Origin: a bacterium
Lineage (GTDB): Bacteria > UBP6 > UBA1177 > JAKLFG01
DNA length: 64,000 bases
Assembly: GCA_022709425.1 (NCBI GenBank)
Contig: JAKLIW010000015.1
Coordinates: 1 to 64,000, forward strand
Direction of reading: 5' to 3'
Position numbers and translations under genes: made by a program. The notes under the pieces were generated by a model. It made no database searches. It worked only from the letters and a program-made list of their open reading frames with translations, and was not told the origin of the DNA. Position 1 is the first letter of the stretch; each line of letters begins with the position of its first letter. Shown here piece after piece: positions 49,429 through 58,567 of this stretch.

Positions 49429-51441
49429 GTGGAGTTCCTGAAAAAAAGGAAGTATCTCCTGCGCCTCATCGCCGCGCTGTGCGGTGCGGCGCTCGGCGTG
49501 GTCATCGCCCAACTCCCTTTTTCCGAAAAGGTCGATCTGTCGTTCCTCGATCTGTCGCAAAAACACGGCCTGCCGCAACGCGACCCCGGCACCGTCATCG
49601 TCGCGCTCGACGAAAAGAGCTTCATGGTCTACGGGTGGCCCATCGGCCGCGAACTTTACGCGGCGCTTATCATGACGCTCCACGGCGCCGGCGCGAAGAA
49701 GATCGGCTTCGATCTGTTTTTCACCGACCGTTTCGAATCGTGTCAGGTCTCCGACGACGGCAAGGCGGCGCTCGAGGAGAACGAGGAGTTCCTCGGCCAG
49801 TCGGCGGCGGCCAGCGGCGCGGTGCTTGCCAGTTTCGTGGTCGAAACGATCGATGGCGACCCGACGCAATTTCCGCCGACACCGCCCAAGGCGCTGTTCG
49901 ACTGCCATGAACGGGACCGCGCCACCTATCTTCAGGAGCTACTGCCGGGCGTCGTGAAACATGCGCCGCCGATGGCCCATGTTCATACCATTCCCTCGAC
50001 CATCGACGGGGTGAATCGCAAGATACGCCCGTGCCGTTCGCTTTATGACGGTTGCGTGGTGGACCTCGCCTCGGTGATGACCGGCGTGCCGCTCGATCCG
50101 GCGGCCTGCATGGAGCCGGTGCTGATCCCCTTTTTCCGGTCGTACGAACAGTTCCCCCATCTCTCAATGGTCGATGTACTCGAAAAGTCGGAGGATGAAA
50201 AGGGGCTCGCGGAACTGGCGAAGATCGTGAAGGACAAGTATGTCGTTATCGGCGCGACCGCGCAGACGCTCAAAGACGTCGGCCCGACGCCGCTGTCGGA
50301 CCTCGACCCGCTGGTGGTGACCCACGCCAACCGCATCGAAGGGATACTCGCCGGCATCTCGATACGGGAATTCGGACAACGAACGATATTCCTAGTCTCG
50401 GCCGCGGCGGGACTCGCGGTGGCCCTTGTCACCGGCGGCAGCAGCCTTCTGTTGCTTTTCGGGGCGCTCTGGGCGTTCTTCTCCTTCGGCGCAGCCTTTT
50501 TGCTGTTCAAATGGTATTTTATCTGGATACCGGTCTCGGCGCTCTTCCTTCCGGCGATGTTCGCGCTCTTCGCCGCCGCCGGGTATGTGGCGTGGCATAA
50601 CTTCCTCTTCAACCAGATGCTCTCGCAGGCCTTCGACAACTATGTCTCGCCCGAGATACTGAGCTGGCTGCGCGAAACGGGCGGCGACGCGCTCAAATCC
50701 GATTCGGCCGAACGGCGCGACATCACGATACTCTTCTCCGACATCGCCGGCTACACGAGCATGTCCAACGCGCTGGACGCCGACACGATCATGCGGTCGC
50801 TCCGCTACTATCTCGACTCGATGCTCGTCATCGCGCAGAAACACAACGGTTACATAGACAAGATAAACGGCGACGGGCTGATGATACTCTTCGGCGCACC
50901 GAAGCGCTCCGACCGCCATGCCGAAGAGGCGGTCACCGCCGGGGCCGAGATGCAGCAACAGCTACTCGCGATGCAGGAGGAATGGCACCGGTTCACCGGC
51001 CGACCGCTCCGGATACGGGTCGGGGTGGCGCGCGGCAAGGTCTTTGTCGGCAACCTCGGCGGCACGGGGCACATCGAATACACCGCCATCGGGCGCGATG
51101 TCAACCTCGCGGCGCGGCTCGAGAGCGGATCGGAGATCGGCGGGGTGCTCGTGTCGGCCGATTGTTACGAGGCACTGACGGCAAAACCGCCCGCGTGGAA
51201 ACGCCGTGTTCATCTCAAGGGCTATGATGACGATGTGATCGCCTACCAGTTGCCGCCGCACCATATTGTGGTAGCCGATCCGGCGCGGCTCCTCCTTACC
51301 GCCGACGGCTACGCGGCGCTCAAGGAGAAACCGGCGGGCCGTTTTGTGGATGTCGCCGGGTCCGATGGAATAGCGCAGAAGCTTTTCGAGGTCGATACGA
51401 CGCAGTTCGCCGCCGCCCTTCCGGGCGGTGAGGATCACTAG
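49429..51441 (+). CDS. CHASE2-domain adenylate cyclase
   Basis: 670 residues, GTG start directly after the transglutaminase-like gene with no close RBS. One N-terminal helix, an extracytoplasmic CHASE2 domain ('VIVALDEKSFMVYGWPIGR', 'KIGFDLFFTDR', 'VVIGATAQTLKDV'), three helices (about 320-400), then a class III cyclase domain. The metal Asp residues are in 'ILFSDIAGYTSMSN' and 'KINGDGLMILFGAP', and 'YTAIGRDVNLAARLE' gives the Asn and Arg of the transition state. Lys and Thr at the purine-specifying sites favour ATP. The sensor probably detects an envelope state and makes cAMP. Confidence 0.9.
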   Translation: MEFLKKRKYLLRLIAALCGAALGVVIAQLPFSEKVDLSFLDLSQKHGLPQRDPGTVIVALDEKSFMVYGWPIGRELYAALIMTLHGAGAKKIGFDLFFTDRFESCQVSDDGKAALEENEEFLGQSAAASGAVLASFVVETIDGDPTQFPPTPPKALFDCHERDRATYLQELLPGVVKHAPPMAHVHTIPSTIDGVNRKIRPCRSLYDGCVVDLASVMTGVPLDPAACMEPVLIPFFRSYEQFPHLSMVDVLEKSEDEKGLAELAKIVKDKYVVIGATAQTLKDVGPTPLSDLDPLVVTHANRIEGILAGISIREFGQRTIFLVSAAAGLAVALVTGGSSLLLLFGALWAFFSFGAAFLLFKWYFIWIPVSALFLPAMFALFAAAGYVAWHNFLFNQMLSQAFDNYVSPEILSWLRETGGDALKSDSAERRDITILFSDIAGYTSMSNALDADTIMRSLRYYLDSMLVIAQKHNGYIDKINGDGLMILFGAPKRSDRHAEEAVTAGAEMQQQLLAMQEEWHRFTGRPLRIRVGVARGKVFVGNLGGTGHIEYTAIGRDVNLAARLESGSEIGGVLVSADCYEALTAKPPAWKRRVHLKGYDDDVIAYQLPPHHIVVADPARLLLTADGYAALKEKPAGRFVDVAGSDGIAQKLFEVDTTQFAAALPGGEDH

Positions 51442-52625
51442 AGCGCCGCTTCTTTCTCCCCTATCACCAGCAACCGTAATGCGACCAGCGTCCCCGCCGT
51501 CAGCACCGCCGCAAGGAACAGGAACCCGCAGGCGAGGCTCGTCGCATCGACGATGAGTCCGATGAGCGGCATCAGGATGACATTGAAAAGGCGCGTCAGC
51601 ATCGTCGCGGTGGAGAGCGAGGTGGCGCGGTAGGCAGCGCCGCAGCAGGCGTTCATCTTGGCCAGCAGATAGGGGGTCGAAAGGCCCCAGATGAGGGCGT
51701 GCAGGCAGGCGACCGGGGCAATGAGCGCCGCATCGTCGACCGCAAAGAGGAACAGCACCATCGGTATGATGAAGATATAGGCGGGCATCCGCCCTTTCGC
51801 GCCGGCCGCCATGAGATGCGAAGCGCGCGAACCGAAGGCCGAGGCGAGTTGGAAACAGGCGAAGAGGAGCCCGCTCCACAGCGGTGACAATCCGGCCGCC
51901 TCGAACCGGAGGAGATATGCCCACACCGCCGCCACGCCGACCGACCCGACCAGCGCGAACAGGAGCGCCGGACCGACGAATGAGCGATCGGTCAGGACCG
52001 ATCGGACGACCGTCCCCATCTCGGTTATCGGCCATTTCCCCGACGCCTTCTCGGCGCGCGGCGGCTCGACCAGCGGAAAGGCGACCGCCACCATGAGCAG
52101 TCCCGACAGGATGTTCGCGTAGAACGGCAGACGCAGGAAGTAGAGGGCGAGCGCACCGCCGATGAGCGATGAGACGGCGGTACCGTAGCGCAGGAAGGCC
52201 TCGGCGCGCCCCTCGATCTCGGTGTAGCGCTCCTCTTCGCCGGTCGCGGTGAGGGTGTCGAAGAGCATCGCCGAATCGGTGCCGCTCCGCATGCTTCCGG
52301 CGATGGCGAGAATGATCTCGGCGGCGATGAAGTAGGGCAGTGTCGTCGACAGCGCGTACAGGGTGAGGGCGAGCGGCATCAGGATAGCGCCCAGAAGCAG
52401 AGTCGTGCGGCGGCCGAGGACATCGGAAAGATACCCCGACGGTATCTCGAAGAGCATGATGGTGAGCGAATAGCTCGCCTGCACGATGAAGATATCGGTG
52501 GCGGTCAGCCCGCACGCATGGTAGTACGGGATGAGGACCGGCAGTAGCAGGTAGAAATCCGATAGGAACCGGTAGGCGGCGATCTTCCGCAGATTGCCGC
52601 GCAGTCGCCGCAACGCCGCGTTCAT
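51438..52625 (-). CDS. major facilitator superfamily transporter
   Basis: 395 residues, about twelve membrane helices. The start at 52625 overlaps the stop of the AlgJ-like gene (ATGA); the frame remains open well beyond, but that part is out of character. MFS loop 2-3 motif 'GYLSDVLGRRTTLLLGA' is clear, and an acidic motif in helix 4-5 is absent. Substrate unknown. Last gene of the MBOAT operon, perhaps exporting or importing an acylated product. Its stop and that of the cyclase share the palindrome CTAG (51438-51441). Confidence 0.88.
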   Translation of the reverse strand: MNAALRRLRGNLRKIAAYRFLSDFYLLLPVLIPYYHACGLTATDIFIVQASYSLTIMLFEIPSGYLSDVLGRRTTLLLGAILMPLALTLYALSTTLPYFIAAEIILAIAGSMRSGTDSAMLFDTLTATGEEERYTEIEGRAEAFLRYGTAVSSLIGGALALYFLRLPFYANILSGLLMVAVAFPLVEPPRAEKASGKWPITEMGTVVRSVLTDRSFVGPALLFALVGSVGVAAVWAYLLRFEAAGLSPLWSGLLFACFQLASAFGSRASHLMAAGAKGRMPAYIFIIPMVLFLFAVDDAALIAPVACLHALIWGLSTPYLLAKMNACCGAAYRATSLSTATMLTRLFNVILMPLIGLIVDATSLACGFLFLAAVLTAGTLVALRLLVIGEKEAAL

Positions 52626-53665
52626 GGCCGTTCCCCGAATTCGGTCCGCAGGTAGTCCTCGATGTTCCCGGGGGTGACGAGCTTTCCGAAGCGCGGATCG
52701 GCGGGCGTTTCGCGGCCGAGCGCCGCCTTGAGCATGATCGCGGTCAGCGGCTCGCTCGGGTGGACCGAGTCGAACCACCACGGGTTGCCGTCGTAATGCT
52801 CGACGCCGAAGTTATTGAAGTCACGCACTTCGCGAAAGATATTGACCACCTCCCGTTTGTAGGCGAGGAACATCGTGCGCAGATGATCATCCTTGAACAC
52901 CGCATCGAGATGCTCTTTGTTCATCGGCGAGATGGCGACGGTGAGCTTCACCCCCGCCGCGTCGAAGAGCCGTTTTATCTCCGCGAGGTTCGCCACGCGG
53001 GTCCGGTCGATCCGGTAATCGACATACTGGCTGGAGAAATACTGCTTGGCAAGCCGCGGGTAGTCGGGCGGCGTCTCGACCACATGGCGGCCGTTCTCCT
53101 CGTAGGCCTTCTTCACGATGCCGCGCCAGTTGTTCCAGAGCACCGTGAACGAATCGTCGAGCGCCTCGAGGCTGAAATACATCCGCTCGATGCCGAGGAA
53201 ACTCTTCCGCGTGTCGGTGAGCGCCGCCGGATCGAGGTAGCTCTTCAGGTGCGACTGGAGGAGCCGTTTGTCGATGCCGATGTACCCGTTGAGCATATAG
53301 AAGTCGAGCAGGAGGAACACCTCCCGCGGCTTCTGGGCGGCGAGCAGGTGCCGCGCGATGGCGAGCAGATCCTCCGGCAGGGCGTTCTCGACGCCGTAGT
53401 TGTAGCCGCGCAGGCCGGTCAGTTCCTCGGCGAGCGCCGGATCGAGCCGCTGGACACGGCTGGAGCCGATGAAGAAGAACCCGTAGGCATCGCGCCGCGC
53501 GTCGATGTGCCGGAACTTGAGTTCGCGCGATTCGGTCACCGCCTTCTCGAGCCCGAGCGGGTTCCAGCGGTATTTGTCGTAGGGGTCTATCGCGGCGTTG
53601 AACAGGTACGCCGACCCGACGATGGCCAGCGCGAGGAGCGTGTAGATGACGAAATACTTCTTCAT
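52622..53665 (-). CDS. AlgJ/AlgX-like SGNH-type partner of an MBOAT acyltransferase
   Basis: 347 residues. One N-terminal helix ('YFVIYTLLALAIVGSAYLF') anchors an extracytoplasmic domain with 'FFFIGSSRVQRLDP' (nucleophile Ser) and 'WWFDSVHPSEP' (Asp/His pair), the SGNH hydrolase pattern seen in proteins that pair with MBOAT enzymes to O-acetylate polysaccharides. It starts 1 nt after the MBOAT gene, with no strong RBS, so coupled translation is likely. The acceptor polymer is not evident from the window. Confidence 0.78.
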   Translation of the reverse strand: MKKYFVIYTLLALAIVGSAYLFNAAIDPYDKYRWNPLGLEKAVTESRELKFRHIDARRDAYGFFFIGSSRVQRLDPALAEELTGLRGYNYGVENALPEDLLAIARHLLAAQKPREVFLLLDFYMLNGYIGIDKRLLQSHLKSYLDPAALTDTRKSFLGIERMYFSLEALDDSFTVLWNNWRGIVKKAYEENGRHVVETPPDYPRLAKQYFSSQYVDYRIDRTRVANLAEIKRLFDAAGVKLTVAISPMNKEHLDAVFKDDHLRTMFLAYKREVVNIFREVRDFNNFGVEHYDGNPWWFDSVHPSEPLTAIMLKAALGRETPADPRFGKLVTPGNIEDYLRTEFGERP

Positions 53666-53666
53666 G

Positions 53667-55079
53667 TCAGAAATTGAAATAAAGGAATTCGGTCACTCTT
53701 CCCATCCCGAGGATCGCCGTCCCCGCGATGAGCCCGCCGGCGATCGCCCAGCGGGTCGTTATCCGGAACCGCGACGCCCACTCCATCGAATTGGGGCTCC
53801 GCACCGCGATGACGAGGAACACCGTCAGCAGCGCGACCGTCCCGGGGAGCGACCCGTATATCTCCTGCGCGCCGTGGGTGATGCCGTTAAGCCCCACGAG
53901 CCCCTTGAGCATGTAGCCCGCCTTGGGCAGATCGGGGGCGCGGAAAAAGACCCACGCGATGTGGACGAACAGGAATGTGCAGAGCCAGCCGAGGAGCCGC
54001 GGCATCCGGTACCCCGCGTCCTGCCAGAATTTGTGCAGGGCGGTCGCGAGCCCGTGGAGCGCCCCCCAGATGACGAAGGTCCACCCGGCGCCGTGCCACA
54101 GGCCGCCCAACAGGAAGGTGAGGAAGAGATTGAGATAGGTCCGGCCGGGCCCCTTGCGGTTGCCGCCCAGCGGTATGTAGAGGTAATCGCGCAGCCAGCG
54201 CGACAGCGTCATGTGCCAGCGGCGCCAGAAATCCTGTATGCTCAGCGCTTTGTAGGGGGAGTTGAAGTTGAGCGGCAGGCGGATATTGCACATGAGCGCG
54301 CCGCCCATCGCCATGTCGGTGTAGCCCGAGAAATCGAAATAGAGTTGGAGCGTGTAGGAGAGCGACACCACCCACGCGTTGAGCAGTGTCAGCGCCACCG
54401 GGTTGTCGTAGCCGTTGTTGGCCCAGACGGCGAACAGATCGGCGACGACCGCCTTCTTGAAGAGCCCTATCGAGAAGATGAACAGGCCGCGCGCGAGGTT
54501 CTCGGCGTTGAACACCTTGGTCCGCAGGGCGGCGAACTGCGGCATCATCTCGCCGTGGTGGACGATCGGCCCGGCGATGAGTTGCGGGAAGAAGGTGACG
54601 AACAGGCAGTAGTTGACGAAGTCGTATTCGCGCGTCTCGCCGCGGTAGGAATCGACCAGATAGGCGACCTGCTGGAAGGTGAAGAACGATATCGCGAGCG
54701 GCAGGACGATGTGTTGCAGTTCGAACGACGCGCCGAAAAGGAGGTTGGCGTTGGTAATGAGGAAGTCGGTGTATTTGTAGTAGCCGAGGAAGCCGAGGTT
54801 GAGGATTATCCCGCCGATGAAGAGGACCTTTTTCGATACCGGGATGCGCAGTATCTCCTTCTTTTCGCGGGCAAGCGCCGTGCCGATGGTGTAGTTGACG
54901 AAGATCGAGCCGAGGATGAGGATGAGGTACTGCGGGCTCCAGAAGGCGTAGAAGAAAAAGGAGGCGAGGGTGAGCCACACCATCCCGGCGTAGAGGAGCC
55001 GCATTCTATTAAGAAGGAAATAGACGATGACCGCCGTCGGCAGAAAGAGGAATACGAACTCGGGAGAATTGAAAAGCAT
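53667..55079 (-). CDS. MBOAT-family O-acyltransferase, AlgI-like
   Basis: 470 residues, about ten membrane helices. The start at 55079 ('MLFNSPEFVFLFLPTAVIVY') is the usual AlgI-like N-terminus; GGGG lies upstream. MBOAT marks are 'FFPQLIAGPIVHH', 'DFWRRWHMTLSRWLRDYLY' and the catalytic His in 'GGLWHGAGWTFVIWG'. AlgI-like proteins pass acetyl groups across the membrane for O-acetylation of alginate, cellulose or peptidoglycan. First gene of the operon with the AlgJ-like protein and the MFS transporter; no polymer synthase is nearby. Confidence 0.93.
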   Translation of the reverse strand: MLFNSPEFVFLFLPTAVIVYFLLNRMRLLYAGMVWLTLASFFFYAFWSPQYLILILGSIFVNYTIGTALAREKKEILRIPVSKKVLFIGGIILNLGFLGYYKYTDFLITNANLLFGASFELQHIVLPLAISFFTFQQVAYLVDSYRGETREYDFVNYCLFVTFFPQLIAGPIVHHGEMMPQFAALRTKVFNAENLARGLFIFSIGLFKKAVVADLFAVWANNGYDNPVALTLLNAWVVSLSYTLQLYFDFSGYTDMAMGGALMCNIRLPLNFNSPYKALSIQDFWRRWHMTLSRWLRDYLYIPLGGNRKGPGRTYLNLFLTFLLGGLWHGAGWTFVIWGALHGLATALHKFWQDAGYRMPRLLGWLCTFLFVHIAWVFFRAPDLPKAGYMLKGLVGLNGITHGAQEIYGSLPGTVALLTVFLVIAVRSPNSMEWASRFRITTRWAIAGGLIAGTAILGMGRVTEFLYFNF

Positions 55080-55208
55080 CCGATACCCCGGAAAATGCGA
55101 TGAAATCAGGTACCAGCCGGTGACCGCTTTGTCAAGAAAAGGCTTGAAAACTGGCATTATTCCGGTCATCTGCTATGATCGGATGTTTTGTGAACGGAGG
55201 AGATGATC

Positions 55209-56849
55209 ATGCAAAAACTTCTGTTCGCCGCGCTGGCGGCGGCGGCCTTCATCGCCTGCTCATCATCGACCGATCCGGCGACCGACGACATGACCACCCC
55301 CGATGAGACCACCCCGACCGACAAGGATCAGGTGCTCCCCGACACCACGGATGGGGAAAAGGACGAAAGCGACCTAAAGGACGAAAGGGACGAGATACTG
55401 CCGGACGAGGATCTGCTGCTGTCCGATGATACTGCCACCGAAGCGGACGAACTTTTATCGGATGATCAGTCGGATCAGTCCGATCAATCAGACGATCTGT
55501 TGTCCGACGACGATGTTTCGCAGTGCACGAGCATCCCGGAACCCGACCCGGCCGCCGCCGACCCGCTCCCCACCTTTTATAATGGCAAGGTCGAAACGGT
55601 CACCAACAACGACGTCACCGACCACTACCTCTACAGCAACGCGAGCGACTACCTGAAGGTCGGCATCCGCGAGAACTGGGGCGCCAGCATCGTCTTCTTC
55701 GGCATAGCCGCCAACGCGAACTCCAATGTCATCGACGCCAACGATACCGGCCGCGAGGTGCAGGTCGCCTTCTACGATCCGGCCCGCTCGATGCAGGGGT
55801 GCGCCTACAACGCCTCGTGCCAGACCAACCCCGAACTCATCTGCGCGAACTCCATCCGCTACCTCGGCTGGGACCCGGTGCAGGGGGGCAACCGCTGCAA
55901 CAACGGCTCGCCGGTCGAATCGGTGAACGCGGTAGCGGGCGAACTTTCGGCGGTGGTGCGGCCGCTCTTCTGGAACCCCGACTGGGATCAGGTCGGTTGC
56001 GGCGGCGACGGCTGTACCGACAATATCCTCAAGTACCGCCAGTCCGATGTCCGCTACTACCAACGGCTCCGGTTCGTCGGCGAACATATCGTCGAGATGC
56101 GGATGACGGTCGAGAACCTCACTGCCACCGCCGTGCAGGCGACGCTGCAGGAATTCCCGACGCTCTATGCCGCCTACGGCGCCTACGGACTCGCCAACCT
56201 GCACGACATCCTCGATTCGACCGGAACGCAGATCGCGGTCGACATCCCGGCCAACGACGGCTTTTTCTACAAGAATTTCGAGACGCCGGGCGGCTGGGCG
56301 ACGCTCCAGAACGACGAGCGGACCTACGGCGTCGGTATCTACTACGAGAATCGCCTCACCGCCTATCAGGCGTGGCAGAAGGAGGGGGTGTTCAACAACA
56401 TCCGGTCGCAGTTCTCCTTCGGCATCCCGGCGAATGGCTCGGTCACGGCGCGCGCCTACCTGATGCTCGGCAGTTTCGACACCATCAAGACGACCGCCGA
56501 GGAACTTGACGCGACGCTGTCTCCCTTCGGCGTCATCGACGCACCCGCCGCCGACGGTGTTTATAGCGGGACGCTCGCGGTGAGCGGCTGGGTGCTCGAC
56601 AACAAGGGGGTGACTGCCCTCATGCTCCTCATCGACGGGACCGATCACACGGCGCTCACCCTCGACACGGCGCGCGGCGATGTCTGCGTCGTCTATCCGG
56701 GGTACGGGATGTGTGCGGGGAATGTCGGCTATTCGGGGAATGTTTCACTGGAGGGCGTCACGCCGTGCCAGCATATCATAGAGGTGCGAGCGACCGATAC
56801 CGACGGCAATCAGCGGATCATCGCGCGGAGGCGCATCACGGTCAAATAA
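55209..56849 (+). CDS. Asp/Thr-linker lipoprotein with C-terminal Ig-like domain
   Basis: 546 residues; the ATG at 55209 suits GGAGG at 55196-55200 better than the in-frame ATG at 55203. Lipid Cys17 ('AAAFIACSSS'). A long acidic linker (about 20-100) with 'LLSDD' and 'SDQSDQSDD' repeats, then a globular domain rich in aromatic residues and Cys pairs ('CAYNASCQTNPELIC', 'GCGGDGC'), and an Ig-like end ('GVYSGTLAVSGWVLDN'). The central domain looks like a secreted sugar-binding or lyase-like fold but I cannot name it. Own transcript, divergent from the MBOAT operon. Confidence 0.75.
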   Translation: MQKLLFAALAAAAFIACSSSTDPATDDMTTPDETTPTDKDQVLPDTTDGEKDESDLKDERDEILPDEDLLLSDDTATEADELLSDDQSDQSDQSDDLLSDDDVSQCTSIPEPDPAAADPLPTFYNGKVETVTNNDVTDHYLYSNASDYLKVGIRENWGASIVFFGIAANANSNVIDANDTGREVQVAFYDPARSMQGCAYNASCQTNPELICANSIRYLGWDPVQGGNRCNNGSPVESVNAVAGELSAVVRPLFWNPDWDQVGCGGDGCTDNILKYRQSDVRYYQRLRFVGEHIVEMRMTVENLTATAVQATLQEFPTLYAAYGAYGLANLHDILDSTGTQIAVDIPANDGFFYKNFETPGGWATLQNDERTYGVGIYYENRLTAYQAWQKEGVFNNIRSQFSFGIPANGSVTARAYLMLGSFDTIKTTAEELDATLSPFGVIDAPAADGVYSGTLAVSGWVLDNKGVTALMLLIDGTDHTALTLDTARGDVCVVYPGYGMCAGNVGYSGNVSLEGVTPCQHIIEVRATDTDGNQRIIARRRITVK

Positions 56850-56855
56850 TTCTCT

Positions 56856-58502
56856 TCAGCAGGGAGGCAGGTGGCGGCGGATGACCGCCATCAGTTCCTC
56901 GGCGCGGACCGGTTTGGTGATGAAATCGCTGACGCAGGCCGCGGCCAGTTTTTCCTTCTCATGCTCCACGCTGAAGGCGGAGATGGCGATGAGCGGCACC
57001 GGCCGGGCGCGGAATTTCGGGGTCAGACATATCCGGCGGATCGCCTCGTAGCCGTCGAATTCGGGCATCTGCAGGTCGGTGAGGATGAGCTGGCAGTCGA
57101 CCTGTTCGAACCGTTCGACCAGTTCCCGGCCGGTACGGGCCTCTTCACAGCGGATACCCATCCGGTCAAGCACCTTGCGGAAATAGTAGCGGTTCACCTC
57201 GTCGTCCTCGGCCAGCAGGATGCAGGGAGATTTATCGAACGGTAGCGCCGCGGCGTCCTGCGGAAGGTCGACCGGTATCCTGACGGTGAAGGTCGATCCG
57301 GCGCCCACGACGCTGTCGACCGTGATCGTACCGCCCATCAGATCGACGATACTCTTCACTATCGACAGCCCGAGGCCGAGTCCCTGCCGGTGTTTCTCCG
57401 GATCGTCGGTCACCTGAACGAAGCGCTCGAATATCCGCGGTATCTGCGCGGCGGGGATGCCGGGACCGGTATCGGCAACGATGATCTGAAGGGTCGGGCG
57501 GTTGGCGGCGGGAATCCAGTCGACCGCGAGAGAAATCCGGCCGCGGTCGGTGAACTTCACCGCGTTGCCCAGCAGATTCATGAGTATCTGGCTGAGCCGC
57601 AACCGGTCGCCGACCAAAAGAGGCGGCACCGTCGCGGCGATCACGACCGAGAACTCGAGCCCCCGCTCTTTCGCCGCGTGCTCGGCACCGGCGGCGACCG
57701 TTTCGACCATGTCGCGCACCGCGAAGGGCTGGCGTTCTATCCGGATGTCGCCCGCCGAGAGTTTGGAGAAATCGAGCAGGTCGTTGATGAGTTTGAACAG
57801 TATCTCGGTCGACTTGGCGACGATCTGGTGCATCCGCCGCCGCTCCGGCTCCTTCTCGTCGGCCATGAGCAGCTGGGTGAAGCCGAGGATGCCGTTGAGC
57901 GGGGTCCGCAGTTCGTGGCTGGTCTTTGCGAGGAAGAGGTCCTTGGCGCGGTTCGCCTCTTCGGCCTTGTCCCGGGCCTCGGCCAGATCGCGGTTTACCT
58001 GATATTTGTGGTTGTTACTGATGTAGATGATCGACTGCCCAAAGATCATCATCGTGATAAACATGCCGCGCGGCACTTCCGGTACGTCGGAAAAGAAGAT
58101 GGCGGTCGCGCTGGAAAGAGTGGTGAAAAGGGCGAATACAACCATGTGCCGCGGGACGAACAGACCGAGGTTTATCGTCAGCGTCCCCACCAGTAACTGT
58201 ATGACGAAAATAGCGCGGAAATCGTTGGCGTAGGTAAAAAAGAGTATCCAGCAGAAGACCAAAACAAAGAAACTATGCAGGAGCGGTTGGAAGATCGTTT
58301 CGAACATCGGTCGGTAGTAACTGAGCGCATAGAGGGCAGCGAAGAGTCCCGACATCGCCAAGGAGGGCCAGAGCGGCGCGTAGAAGTAGTGCTGCGGATC
58401 GTAATTGAGGATGCCGAATAGCAGAAAAGCGACCGCGCAGATCATCATGAACCGGCGGAACGATATTTTTGCGTACTGCCGCGCCTCTTTCTGGATGCTC
58501 AT
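56856..58502 (-). CDS. membrane hybrid sensor histidine kinase
   Basis: 548 residues. Six N-terminal helices (about 15-165, a 7TM-like or MASE-type sensor) are followed by a HisKA domain with the phosphorylated His in 'KTSHELRTPLNGILGF', an HATPase with 'NLLGNAVKFTDRG', 'VADTGPGIP' and 'GLGLGLSIVKS', and a C-terminal receiver with 'CILLAEDDEVNRYYF' and Asp in 'LILTDLQMPEFDG'. No partner regulator lies nearby, so it is an orphan hybrid kinase that must signal through a distant phosphotransfer protein. AGGAGGAG precedes the ATG. Confidence 0.93.
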   Translation of the reverse strand: MSIQKEARQYAKISFRRFMMICAVAFLLFGILNYDPQHYFYAPLWPSLAMSGLFAALYALSYYRPMFETIFQPLLHSFFVLVFCWILFFTYANDFRAIFVIQLLVGTLTINLGLFVPRHMVVFALFTTLSSATAIFFSDVPEVPRGMFITMMIFGQSIIYISNNHKYQVNRDLAEARDKAEEANRAKDLFLAKTSHELRTPLNGILGFTQLLMADEKEPERRRMHQIVAKSTEILFKLINDLLDFSKLSAGDIRIERQPFAVRDMVETVAAGAEHAAKERGLEFSVVIAATVPPLLVGDRLRLSQILMNLLGNAVKFTDRGRISLAVDWIPAANRPTLQIIVADTGPGIPAAQIPRIFERFVQVTDDPEKHRQGLGLGLSIVKSIVDLMGGTITVDSVVGAGSTFTVRIPVDLPQDAAALPFDKSPCILLAEDDEVNRYYFRKVLDRMGIRCEEARTGRELVERFEQVDCQLILTDLQMPEFDGYEAIRRICLTPKFRARPVPLIAISAFSVEHEKEKLAAACVSDFITKPVRAEELMAVIRRHLPPC

Positions 58503-58530
58503 GGAACTCCTCCTCCTGCCCTGCCGGAAG

Positions 58531-58559
58531 AATATAACGGAACCGGAAGCCTATTGCAA
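58531..58559 (-). promoter_or_regulatory. promoter of the hybrid kinase gene
   Basis: Minus strand TTGCAA (58554-58559) and TATATT (58531-58536), 17-bp spacer, about 29 nt before the start codon and between the tgt stop and the kinase. Confidence 0.55.
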
Positions 58560-58567
58560 CTTTCGCA

